NCBI GenBank assembly: GCA_020636095.1
Contig: JACJYN010000005.1
Location: 248,001 to 312,000 of the forward strand
Source: Lewinellaceae bacterium
GTDB taxonomy: Bacteria; Bacteroidota; Bacteroidia; Chitinophagales; Saprospiraceae
DNA length: 64,000 nucleotides
Reading direction: 5' to 3'
Shown: positions 1-8,878 of the stretch, one piece after another
How positions within the stretch are numbered: position 1 is the first letter of the stretch
How the letters are laid out: the number at the start of each line of letters is the position of its first letter
Notes under the pieces: model-generated
Told to the model about the DNA's origin: nothing
Databases searched by the model: none
What the model saw: the letters and a program-made list of their open reading frames with translations, nothing else
Translations under genes and position numbers: made by a program

Positions 1-737
1 GTGGCTCACCGCCACTGGCCTACCGCCTGGACGCCCCCTTTTACCTGCAGCCGGATACTCTCATCGAAGGAGCGGTGATGCAACTGCCTTTGATTCTGGG
101 CAGCGAGGATGCCCCCGCCACCGGTGTTTACGGGTTGGCTTTCAGCCTTTACTTCGACGAGGCGGTGGTCAAAGATGGCGCCGCTGCCCTGGTGCTGGCC
201 GATTCCTGGCTGGGCAGCCCCACCCAAAACCTGATTTACATGCAACGGCTGGATGATGCCGCCGGGCGGATCGACATCGGCATCACCCGAATTGACGGCA
301 TCGACGCCGAGGGCTACGGCCCTATCGGTGATCTGTTCATTACAATAGAGGACGACATCCTGGCGATGGCCAGGGATTTTAGCCTGGAAGCCCGTTTCGA
401 GATCCGGGATGTGCGCATCATCAGTTACGCAGAGGAACCGCTTCTGGTAGCTACTCCGCCGACGGTTTCACCTGTACTGACCGCCCAAAGGGATCAGCCG
501 CTGGGGTCGAGGTTTAGCCTTTTTCCCAACCCGGCCACCCAGTTTTTCTATCTGCTTGGCGAGGAGGTACAACTCGATGCGGTGCAACTGCTGAATGTCC
601 TGGGCCAGCCGGTGCGCCGTTGGGAGAGGCCGGAGCAAGGGAAGCCGCTTTCTCTACAGGGAATAACTCCAGGCCTTCACCTGGTGAAGGCACAGGCTGG
701 CGCTGGGGTAGGCGCCTGGTGGCTGGTGGTAGAGTGA
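1..737 (+). CDS. Cohesin-like secreted protein, 5'-truncated, T9SS type A sorting domain
   Basis: The gene is cut by the left edge of the window. The reading frame is open from base 3, upstream of the first internal ATG at 78, so the start lies outside. The visible part has a beta-rich module of about 155 residues that aligns by eye with the last cohesin-like module of the protein at 20081-23656 (shared pattern: VYGLAF, SWLG/SWIG, GRIDIGITR versus GRVDVALTR, a late IRDVRIISYAEE versus IENIRLINSAEE). After a short linker comes a C-terminal domain beginning FSLFPNPATQFF and ending in a beta-strand with WWLVVE, the layout of T9SS type A sorting domains. It is therefore probably exported and attached to the cell surface. 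The ligand is unknown. Cohesin-like folds bind dockerins in cellulosomes, but in Bacteroidota they also occur as plain adhesive modules. Confidence 0.75.
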   Translation, partial: GSPPLAYRLDAPFYLQPDTLIEGAVMQLPLILGSEDAPATGVYGLAFSLYFDEAVVKDGAAALVLADSWLGSPTQNLIYMQRLDDAAGRIDIGITRIDGIDAEGYGPIGDLFITIEDDILAMARDFSLEARFEIRDVRIISYAEEPLLVATPPTVSPVLTAQRDQPLGSRFSLFPNPATQFFYLLGEEVQLDAVQLLNVLGQPVRRWERPEQGKPLSLQGITPGLHLVKAQAGAGVGAWWLVVE

Positions 738-787
738 TTTTGGGCTACCCGTCTAACGTTGGACACGATTAGAAGCAGGTAAGCCCA

Positions 788-864
788 AGCAGCCTGCCGC
801 GGTTGCGAACAGCGAATACCGAACCGCGAACTCGTCCAACCCTGGAACGGTAGCCTGATTTTGA
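788..864. repeat. Dispersed intergenic repeat, copy 1 (second copy at 63308-63384)
   Basis: About 77 bases starting AGCAGCCTGC, with a core GCGAACAGCGAATACCGAAC, match 63308-63384 with only a few transitions. The element lies in the 220-base gap after the truncated first gene, and the second copy lies after hydA. It contains the GCGAA/GAAC heptamer pattern seen in many other gaps of this window. Function unknown. Confidence 0.7.
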
Positions 865-957
865 AGAGGGGCAGGGGCGCAGTTTACATGGATCAATCCT
901 GTTTGCCGGCACTTGCAGGGATAATTTGTAACTTGCCTCCCAAATTGCCCTTTTTTT

Positions 958-3849
958 ATGCGAGTTATAATCCCTGTGTTTTTTTGCCTGATGGCGTTCA
1001 GCGCCCGGGCCGGTATGGTTATCGATACTTTAACGCCTCCCAACGGCAACATCATTTACAGCCCGGATTGTGCTACGGGTGGACTGGGTACCTTATTTGG
1101 CTTTGTCATTCCGCCCAACCCCGGCGCTACTTACCGCTGGCAAGGGCCGGATGGCTTTATCGCCAATCAGGCCAGTTTCACACCGGCCGATACCGGGCTG
1201 TATATACTGACTGTTACGGCCGATAATTGCCCTTCGGTTCCCGACAGTATAAACGTTCAATATTTCGAGCCCCCGACGGTTTTGGCCAATGCCTCTTCGG
1301 ATTTTTACTGCCCCAATGAAAATACGTTCCTGTTGAGCGCTACGGCCAACACCGATGTGCTGTTCTGGCGGCGGCTCCTGCCCAATGGCAATTCTATCTA
1401 CCTTGGCGGGGGTGACAGCCTGCCGGTAGCCGGCAGCCTTCTGGGGCTGCTTACCGAGCGCATTTTGGTGACCGCCAACGGCGCTTATGGTTGCGAAGGA
1501 GCGGATACACTGGTGCTCCGCCGCCTGGGTGGGCTTACTGCCAGCAATACACTGCTGGAGTGCCCGGGAGATACGATTCAGATCAGCGCCGCCGGCGAGG
1601 GTTCCTTTCTATGGAATACCGGCGACACCAGCAGCCTACTCCAGGCGATAGTCGATAGCGCCGGCACCTTTAGCTTGCAATTTGACGACGGGCAAGGGTG
1701 TGTGGTGGTGGACAGCCTGAGCATCTTCATTCAGGGAGGGGCCTACGTCAGCCTATCGGCGGATCAGCCGGAGCTGTGCCGGGGGGACAGCACCCTGCTG
1801 CGGGCAGCCGGTGGGGCCAGCTACATGTGGGAGGACGGCAGTGTTAAGGACAGCCTGCTGGTTGCGCCTTTGGAAAATGACACCTTTCGGGTTACTATCA
1901 CCACGGCAGAGGGGTGTGTGGTAAAAAAGGAACTGCCCATCCGGGTGATATCTTATCCGGTGGCGGCGCTGAGTATCTTCCCGCCTGCCATTTGCCAGGG
2001 GGATACCGTGCACATCCTTCTCGCCAATGCCGACTCTACCTACTACAACTATCGGGAAAGCCCGGATATCAATACTGTTTATGCTCTCACCATCGACAAT
2101 CAGGGCTGTGCGGTTACTTTTACCGATTCGCTTGCGGTCTACCCACGGCCCGCTCTGGCCATCGACGGGCCGGAGCAGGTTTGCGAAGGGGAATCAGCTC
2201 AGTTACTGGCATCCGTCAGCCAGGATAGCCTGTTATTCCTTTGGAATACGGCGAGCAGGGACAGCATAATCAATGAAATACCTCTGCCTCCGTTTTCCAC
2301 TTACAGCGTTACGGTTACAGAACCGGTTACCGGATGCCAGGCCGCTGATACGTTGAAGGTCCAAGCTTCGCCCTTACCGGTTGCACCGGTAGTTGAATGC
2401 AGCGCCACTTACGAGGATGTTTTCTTTGTATGGAATTACGATCCCGCCTTGCAGTACAGCATGCAGATTCCCAGCGGCCCCGGCGGCACCCTGCTCAACG
2501 ACAGCACCCTTCGGGTAGCCAACCTCAGCACCGGGCAGGAAGTCGTTTTTAGCCTGGCGGTGACGGACACCCTGGGGTGTGCAGCTAGTAGCCAGCAGGC
2601 CTGCACAACGGCTGAATGCCAACTATCGCTCACCCTGGATACGTTGCGTGGCCTCTGTCTCTATCCCAATACTGAACCGGTCAATCTTACCGCTGAAGTT
2701 AGTGGAAGCCTGCTTCCCGGCTCCGGATTCTGGGAAGGCTCCGGCCTGGTGGGGGATACCGGCCTTTTTGACCCCTTTGTTGCCGGCCCCGGCCAGCAGG
2801 TGCTTCATTATACCTACGAAGAGGGCCCCTGCCAGATCGGGGATTCCATCAGCCTGTCTGTCTATCAGCCTCTGTCGGATTCGATGGTAACCTGCGAGGC
2901 CAGCTCTAACCGGGTTCGTTTCAGCTGGCCAGCCCTGCCCCAGGACAGCCTCTATGAGGTGCAGGTGCTTACCGGGCAGGCCGGTTATTTCGTCACGCCC
3001 CATTCTTTTTTGGTGGAAGGGCTCATTTCTGAAGAAGAAGTGGCCATCGCCATCCGTGCCTACGGTGAAGGGCCCTGTGGCCTTGTAACAGTAGAAAAAA
3101 CCTGCCGGGCGGCCTTCTGCGAGCGGCCCGGAAGGGGTGTCAGCAAGGTGATTTGCGCAGGTGACAGCACGCTTCTTGCCGCCTCTCCGGTGACGGCCGT
3201 TGCCTTCAACTGGCAACCGGCGGCCGGCCTCAGCTGTACCGATTGCCCTTTCCCCATGGCGTCGCCGGCCAGCACGGTGGATTATACCCGGACCGCTATT
3301 GATAGCCTGGGCTGCATTTACACCAGCACCCTCACCCTGGGCGTTGAAGAATGGCCTCCAGCCCTGATTCCCGACACCCTTTACGCCTGCGCGGATGAAC
3401 CCTTCTTTTTCTGCCTGCCCAATGGGCAGTATCAGTGGATCGGCCCCGATGGCTATAGCTTTTCCGGGCATTGCCTGTCCTTCTCCTCGCCCGGCCCGGA
3501 AATAACCGGTACGTATACCCTTACCGCCTACCTGGCGGACAGTTGTCAGTTAAGCCGGGAGGTTGCCCTGGCATTCAGGGGCCAGGGGGGCTGTGCCGTA
3601 GCAAGCCGGCCGGTAGTGGGCAGTCCAGTGATCTTCCCCAATCCGGCCAGCGGGCAAGCCTGGGTTTCGACAGGTACAGAACAACCAATGCTCATTGAGA
3701 TTTTGACCGGTAACGGACAAGTACTGCATCGCCTGCAGCCGGATGGCCCGGTAGCCGCCCTTCCTGTTGATGGGCTGAAAGCTGGCCTGTATTTTGTTCG
3801 GATCAAGAATCCTTCCGGAACGCAAGTTCATAAATTGGTCCTTCACTAG
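958..3849 (+). CDS. Secreted Ig/PKD-like surface protein with T9SS type A sorting domain
   Basis: 963 residues. A signal peptide (MRVIIPVFFCLMAFSARAG) is followed by many beta-sandwich modules of 70-90 residues with the pattern C.GD...L.A......W.....D.......TY.V.V....GC, typical of Ig/PKD-like repeats in Bacteroidota surface proteins. The C-terminal 75 residues begin VIFPNPASGQAW and end in a strand with VHKLVLH, a type A T9SS sorting domain, so the protein is probably carried across the outer membrane and anchored to surface lipopolysaccharide. The region from about residue 640 onward closely resembles the matching parts of the next two genes (shared VLTGQAG, WQPAAGLSC.DCP, CLP......GP.GY motifs). 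Binding partner unknown. The ATG at 958 is preferred because the signal peptide starts exactly there. Confidence 0.85.
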   Translation: MRVIIPVFFCLMAFSARAGMVIDTLTPPNGNIIYSPDCATGGLGTLFGFVIPPNPGATYRWQGPDGFIANQASFTPADTGLYILTVTADNCPSVPDSINVQYFEPPTVLANASSDFYCPNENTFLLSATANTDVLFWRRLLPNGNSIYLGGGDSLPVAGSLLGLLTERILVTANGAYGCEGADTLVLRRLGGLTASNTLLECPGDTIQISAAGEGSFLWNTGDTSSLLQAIVDSAGTFSLQFDDGQGCVVVDSLSIFIQGGAYVSLSADQPELCRGDSTLLRAAGGASYMWEDGSVKDSLLVAPLENDTFRVTITTAEGCVVKKELPIRVISYPVAALSIFPPAICQGDTVHILLANADSTYYNYRESPDINTVYALTIDNQGCAVTFTDSLAVYPRPALAIDGPEQVCEGESAQLLASVSQDSLLFLWNTASRDSIINEIPLPPFSTYSVTVTEPVTGCQAADTLKVQASPLPVAPVVECSATYEDVFFVWNYDPALQYSMQIPSGPGGTLLNDSTLRVANLSTGQEVVFSLAVTDTLGCAASSQQACTTAECQLSLTLDTLRGLCLYPNTEPVNLTAEVSGSLLPGSGFWEGSGLVGDTGLFDPFVAGPGQQVLHYTYEEGPCQIGDSISLSVYQPLSDSMVTCEASSNRVRFSWPALPQDSLYEVQVLTGQAGYFVTPHSFLVEGLISEEEVAIAIRAYGEGPCGLVTVEKTCRAAFCERPGRGVSKVICAGDSTLLAASPVTAVAFNWQPAAGLSCTDCPFPMASPASTVDYTRTAIDSLGCIYTSTLTLGVEEWPPALIPDTLYACADEPFFFCLPNGQYQWIGPDGYSFSGHCLSFSSPGPEITGTYTLTAYLADSCQLSREVALAFRGQGGCAVASRPVVGSPVIFPNPASGQAWVSTGTEQPMLIEILTGNGQVLHRLQPDGPVAALPVDGLKAGLYFVRIKNPSGTQVHKLVLH

Positions 3850-4260
3850 CACGAAGTCGGAAGGCGGAAGCCGAACGCAGTGAGGCCCCGCCGCCGTCTC
3901 CGGCGGACGGAGGCCGCGGGCGGAATAGGGCGCCAATGGGCATTCGGTTCCCACTTCCAACTTACTCCCTGCCTGCCAGGCCGCCAAGGCTTGCCTGGCG
4001 GGTAGGCAGGCGTCAGTCGCTTCGCTCGTGTCCCACTTCCGCCTTCAAACTACCTTTTGTTAAGGTAGATCACTTTTTTTCGGTGCTGTAAGGCACCTGG
4101 AAGCCTTCCCACTTCCGCCTTCCTTTGTTTCCCGGATATTCTTTCCTAAATCGGTAAAGAAATAGTATCTTTAGCTCTTCATCGGCTGAAAACGTTACCC
4201 CTCTGCCACCGATGAAGTTAAAAGACTTTATTTCGAATTATAATCCTAAAAACTTGAGTA
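3850..4260. other. Intergenic region rich in GC hairpins and GAAGGCGGAAG motifs
   Basis: This 411-base gap has no convincing coding region. It holds a GGAAGGCGGAAG motif near 3859 and its inverse CTTCCGCCTTC near 4040 and 4111, a strong GC palindrome around 3886-3915 (CCGCCGCC...GGCGGACGG) and a CCTGCC/GGCAGG hairpin near 3971-4009. TATCTTTA at 4166-4173 differs in one base from the TAnnTTTG promoter box and is a plausible promoter for the gene at 4261. Confidence 0.5.
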
Positions 4261-7200
4261 ATGAGAAAAGCCATCTTACTCCTGCTGTCTTGCAGCATGC
4301 TGACTTCGTTAATTGCCCAACCCCTTAACGACGACTGTTCCAACGCACTGAGCCTGCCACTGAAAACTCCCTCGCCCTGCCCGGTGAGCGATGAAGCGTC
4401 CGATACCTTTTACTATACCAATACCGGCGCCACGGCCAGTAGCCCTTTTCCCGCTTTGGCGGGCTGTAGCGGCGAAGCGCCGGATAGCGGCGCTGATGTA
4501 TGGTTTCGGTTCAGCCCCAGGGGAAACAGCATCACCATCGCGCTGGCCGAAGGGCTGGAGACTCCTTTTGTCGCCCTTTTCGAAAGTGATTCAGAGAGTT
4601 GTAGCGGAATGTATCCGGTGGCCTGTGCCTCCGGCGAAGGAAGCCTGGAACTCTCCACTTATGTCGATCCCACTCGCTTTTACTTCCTGCTGGTCAGCGG
4701 CGGGGCCTTAGAAGACCAGGGCGACTTCAAATTGTCGATCACCACCACCAACGAATGCAACACCTGCATCCTGGAGCGGCAGGGCTTCTTTACCACCAGC
4801 CCGGCTTCGGACAACGGCGCTTTCAGCGGCGGCCAGACGGTGCAGATGTGTTATGTAGTGAACCGGTGGAACGCCAGCTCCGGCGGAGAATACCTGCACA
4901 GCCTGGAACTTGACCTGGGCCCTGGTTGGGACCAGGCCAGCCTCGTTCCCAGCCCGCCTCCATCCTGCTCCGGTGAAGGCGCCTGGGGGTATTACGAAAG
5001 GTGGACAAGCAACAGTAATGGCCATCAGTACGGCCCGGGTTTCGCCTTTGACGGCCCCAATCCGGACGGCAACCCCGGTAACAACCGGGGAATGAGTGGA
5101 GAAGGATGCGCCAATATCGGCATTTCCGCCCCTCAGCTCTCTTTCTGCTGGACGGTCACCGCCGCCGAGTGCAGCCCTGAGCATTATGGCGTACAGAACA
5201 GCCTCAACCTGTCCGTGCGCATGCTGGGTGACGGCGTTTCGGGCACTGGCCTGGGCACCTTTTGCTTTGAAGAACGCTGGGATAATTTTCTGGGGGTACT
5301 CAATTGCCCGGACCCCCTGGCGCCGGAGGTTATCGCTATCGATGGGAGCTGCGGAGACAACTGTGACGGCGCACTGATCATCACCGGTGGTGGTGAAGGC
5401 CCCTGGGATTATGCCGTGACCGACAGCAGCGGCAACGTTTACTATTCCAGCACCGGCAGTATCGGAACGGATACGGTCCCTGATCTGTGCCCGGGGCTCT
5501 ACATAGCCAGTATCTTTAGCATTTCCACCGGTGAGAACCGAACCGTCACTGCCACCATAGGAGCGCCGTTGATTCCCCAGGCCAGTGCAACTTACAATCT
5601 GCCCTGTTATGAAGGAGAACCCATCGACCTGTACGGCCAGTCGAATCCTTCAACCGGCGCTTCTTACAGCTGGACGGGCCCGAATGGCTTTAGCTCGGCG
5701 GAGAAAAGCCCGCTTGCCCTTTATCCCGGTATATACACGTTGGTTGTAACGGTGAATGGCTGTGCTTCTGCTCCATTTGAGCTGGAAGTACCGGTTATCG
5801 GCCCGGCGGCCGTGACCATCGAGGAAGACACCCTTATCGCCTGCCCGGGCGAGCCGCTGTCCATTACGGCGGGTGGCAACGCCACTCATTTTACCTGGTA
5901 TTCCAGTAATAGCGATACGCCTATTGGCTCGGGGCCGTCCATTACGGTAGACCCCGAGGATGGCGTTATCTATCGGGTCACCGGATTTAATGACTTCGGT
6001 TGCGGAGGCTTCGATGAAGTGGTCGTGCTTCTTCCTTTTGATCCGGCGATCAGCGCCGATACTACTGGCCTCTTGTGCCCGGGCACTACCGTTACGCTTA
6101 CCGCTGATGCAGGAGTGCAATTCCTCTGGAGTACCGGCGACACCACTGCCTCAATAACGGCCAGCCCGGATCAATCCAGCATTTATTACCTTGAAGTTAC
6201 GGGCCCCAACGGATGCGTAGCCCATCTTTCGGCTGCTGTATCGGTCGCCAGTTCCGCCGGTATATTCATCAGCCCCGGCGCCGCGATATGCGAGGGCGAA
6301 TCCATCAGCTTGTTTGCCGGGGGGGGCGACGTCCTCTGGAGTACCGGCGATTCCATTTCCACTATCAGCGTAAGCCCTTTGCAAACCACTGCCTACGCAG
6401 CCACTATCACCAACACCCTTGGCTGCGTTTTCCAGCGTGAAACCACTGTTGTGGTCAGCCCGGCGCCCGCCATTGAGCTGGTTCCGGCCGATACCACTTA
6501 CCTCTGCCAGGGCGATAGCCTTCAACTGCTGGCCTATGAATCCGATACCCTGATTTATGAGCGTATAGTGGCCCCGGCTCAATCAACCTATTACGCCCTG
6601 CCGGGGGCAACCGATTACGGCTGCCGGGAGATCGGCGGATTCACGGTGATCGTCAACCCGCTGCCCCTGCTGTCCATCGATGGGGAGGAACTGCTCTGCA
6701 GCAGCGACAGCGTCCTGCTGGTTGCTAATAGTAATTCTTTGTTAAGCTGGAGCACCGGGGAGGACAGCGATAGCATTTACGTTTTTCCGGTTGGCACGCA
6801 AACCTATTCGGTAACGGCCACGGACGCCAATGGCTGCTCCCGCACCGACTCGGTGCAGGTAACGCAGGCGGCTCCGCCGGATGCACCACAGGTCAGTTGC
6901 ACCAGCAGCCTTGGGCAAGTGATCTTTTCCTGGGTAGCAGAGCCCGGGCTGTCCTATGGGCTGTCCCATCTTGAAGGGCCGGCTGGTGTGCCTATGGGCA
7001 ACAACCAATACGTTGTCACCGGGCTACTGCCCGGGCAGACGGTGCGTATCGAACTGGACGCCACGAATGCGGCAGGTTGCACCGCCACTACCGCTGCCAG
7101 CTGTTCAGCAGCAGATTGTAGTGTGCTCAGCCTCTACACCGGCGCACCCGACAGAGTCTGCTCCAGCTCCGGCCCGGCGCTCCTGACGGCTTTGGCTACA

Positions 7201-8601
7201 GGCGGCACGGGTAATGGTATTGGCGGATGGACGGGCCCGGGGGTAGATGACGCTACGGACACCTTCCACCCCGGTATTGCCGGCGCCGGCCTGCACGAGC
7301 TGGCCTACACCTATACCGATGCCGGCTGCACGGCCAGCGACACCTTATGGATTACGGTAGAACAGGCGCTGGAAGCGGCTATGGTTACTTGTGAAGCTTC
7401 CCCCACCAAGGTGATCTTTACCTGGCCGGTGCTGCCGCAGGATACGGGTTATCAGGTGACGGTGCTCACCGGGCAAGCCGGAGATTTTATAGATGCAACA
7501 ACGTTCGCGGTGGCCGGCCTCAGCAGTGGAGAGGAGGTAACGATAGAGGTCACCTCCCTGGGCGTTGGCGCCTGCGGCGAAACGACAGTCAGCAGCAGTT
7601 GCTTCCCCACCGGCTGTCCGGCGATAGAAGCGCCAGCTGACACGATGATCTGCCCGGGTAGCATCATTCAGCTCTCTGTAGAAACGGAAAATTGGGATAC
7701 CTTTGAATGGTCGCCGGCCTCCACCCTGAGTTGCGCTGACTGCCCCAACCCCTATGTTTTTCCTTCGGGGACCACTACCTACACCCTGGTCGCTGGAAAT
7801 GCGGCGGGATGTACAGATACAGTAGAAATTACCGTTTATGTCGGTGAGATTCCGGATTCCTATATTCCGGACGGCCCCATCTTTTTCTGCGAAGGCGAGC
7901 CTCTGGAAATATGCCTTCCCGAATCCGGTTTGCCTTTTTGGGTAGGCCCCAATGCCTTCATCAGTACAGAGCAATGCCTGAGCTTTGAAAACGCAACAGC
8001 GGATATCGCCGGCCCCTATTACGCCATCCTGCGTACGAACGGTTGCCGGTTTTCCAAGCGGGTTGTGCTGGCGCCGGCGCCCCCCATCGAGGTTCGGGAC
8101 ATCAGCGATTTCCAGACGGCCTGCCCGGACGAAACCTTTACCCTCTATGTGGAGGCGCCCAATGCCGTCAGTTACTCGTGGAGCCCGGCTGAATATCTGG
8201 ACTGCCCCACTTGTGCGGTGACGGAAGGCAGTGTGCCGCAAACGGCCACTTTCACCGTGGAGATGACGGATGTTTACGGTTGTACCGCCACGGATAGGGC
8301 CATCGTTTTTGTCGATGGCTGCCAGAGCCGCCCAACGCCGCCCGCTGCCGGTACTTCGGTGACAGCAACTGCCTTGCGGTTTTACCCCAACCCGGCTAGC
8401 TATAACGTGCAACTGGAACTGCCTGGCGAAGGCGTGAAAACGGTTCAGCTGTGGAGTAGTTCCGGTAAACTCATCCGGGAATTCAGTACTTCAGCCCAGG
8501 CTTATACGCTGCCGCTGCAGTCCGTTCCCGGCGGGGCCTACTTGCTGAAGATGGTGTCGGGACAAGAAGCCCGCACGGGTTGGCTGGTGGTGAGGGAATG
8601 A
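4261..8601 (+). CDS. Large secreted Ig/PKD-like surface protein with T9SS type A sorting domain
   Basis: 1446 residues with a signal peptide (MRKAILLLLSCSMLTSLIAQ). The N-terminal part (about residues 20-370) starts with PLNDDCSNALSLPL and contains DVWFRF and a YFLLVSGGA..DQG segment, and is shared with the gene at 8879. The middle is a chain of Ig/PKD-like modules with W(S/T)TGD and C.GE.......A.G motifs. The C-terminal third repeats the architecture of the gene at 958. The last 80 residues begin LRFYPNPASYNVQLEL and end GWLVVRE, a type A T9SS sorting domain. Probably an outer-surface adhesin or structural protein; no catalytic motif is visible. It lies in a tandem series of three related genes, all on the plus strand, separated by 250-410 bases, which suggests separate transcription. 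Confidence 0.85.
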   Translation: MRKAILLLLSCSMLTSLIAQPLNDDCSNALSLPLKTPSPCPVSDEASDTFYYTNTGATASSPFPALAGCSGEAPDSGADVWFRFSPRGNSITIALAEGLETPFVALFESDSESCSGMYPVACASGEGSLELSTYVDPTRFYFLLVSGGALEDQGDFKLSITTTNECNTCILERQGFFTTSPASDNGAFSGGQTVQMCYVVNRWNASSGGEYLHSLELDLGPGWDQASLVPSPPPSCSGEGAWGYYERWTSNSNGHQYGPGFAFDGPNPDGNPGNNRGMSGEGCANIGISAPQLSFCWTVTAAECSPEHYGVQNSLNLSVRMLGDGVSGTGLGTFCFEERWDNFLGVLNCPDPLAPEVIAIDGSCGDNCDGALIITGGGEGPWDYAVTDSSGNVYYSSTGSIGTDTVPDLCPGLYIASIFSISTGENRTVTATIGAPLIPQASATYNLPCYEGEPIDLYGQSNPSTGASYSWTGPNGFSSAEKSPLALYPGIYTLVVTVNGCASAPFELEVPVIGPAAVTIEEDTLIACPGEPLSITAGGNATHFTWYSSNSDTPIGSGPSITVDPEDGVIYRVTGFNDFGCGGFDEVVVLLPFDPAISADTTGLLCPGTTVTLTADAGVQFLWSTGDTTASITASPDQSSIYYLEVTGPNGCVAHLSAAVSVASSAGIFISPGAAICEGESISLFAGGGDVLWSTGDSISTISVSPLQTTAYAATITNTLGCVFQRETTVVVSPAPAIELVPADTTYLCQGDSLQLLAYESDTLIYERIVAPAQSTYYALPGATDYGCREIGGFTVIVNPLPLLSIDGEELLCSSDSVLLVANSNSLLSWSTGEDSDSIYVFPVGTQTYSVTATDANGCSRTDSVQVTQAAPPDAPQVSCTSSLGQVIFSWVAEPGLSYGLSHLEGPAGVPMGNNQYVVTGLLPGQTVRIELDATNAAGCTATTAASCSAADCSVLSLYTGAPDRVCSSSGPALLTALATGGTGNGIGGWTGPGVDDATDTFHPGIAGAGLHELAYTYTDAGCTASDTLWITVEQALEAAMVTCEASPTKVIFTWPVLPQDTGYQVTVLTGQAGDFIDATTFAVAGLSSGEEVTIEVTSLGVGACGETTVSSSCFPTGCPAIEAPADTMICPGSIIQLSVETENWDTFEWSPASTLSCADCPNPYVFPSGTTTYTLVAGNAAGCTDTVEITVYVGEIPDSYIPDGPIFFCEGEPLEICLPESGLPFWVGPNAFISTEQCLSFENATADIAGPYYAILRTNGCRFSKRVVLAPAPPIEVRDISDFQTACPDETFTLYVEAPNAVSYSWSPAEYLDCPTCAVTEGSVPQTATFTVEMTDVYGCTATDRAIVFVDGCQSRPTPPAAGTSVTATALRFYPNPASYNVQLELPGEGVKTVQLWSSSGKLIREFSTSAQAYTLPLQSVPGGAYLLKMVSGQEARTGWLVVRE

Positions 8602-8620
8602 GGGAATGAAGGAATGAGGG

Positions 8621-8665
8621 AATGACAAAGGGCAGCTTATGTGAACGGGGTTGCCCTTTGTCATT
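8621..8665 (+). terminator. Strong hairpin downstream of the 4261-8601 gene
   Basis: A perfect 14-bp stem (AATGACAAAGGGCA paired with TGCCCTTTGTCATT) closes a 17-base loop 20 bases after the stop codon. No T-run follows on the plus strand, so it may be a transcript-end stabiliser rather than a classical terminator. Just upstream is a short GAGGGAAT/GGAATGA direct repeat at 8592-8624. The rest of this 277-base gap shows nothing clear. Confidence 0.5.
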
Positions 8666-8878
8666 TCAAAAAAAAAGGCGGCCGGGCAGCGAAAACCAGT
8701 TTCGGGGCGTCTTAAGATATGAACGCACTACCGCTCGGGAGACTCCCGGCAATAAATGAACAACACACCACCTAAAATAGAGGCCCAAACCTGAATAATC
8801 CAAGGCACTACTACTTTTCCTTGTGCCCCCCATTTTGCATCCCCCCGGCATTTGTGCGCTATTCAAAAACATTGGAGA

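Noticed and set aside
8852..8878. TTG start for the 8879 gene
   Set aside because: The ATG at 8879 begins a regular signal peptide.
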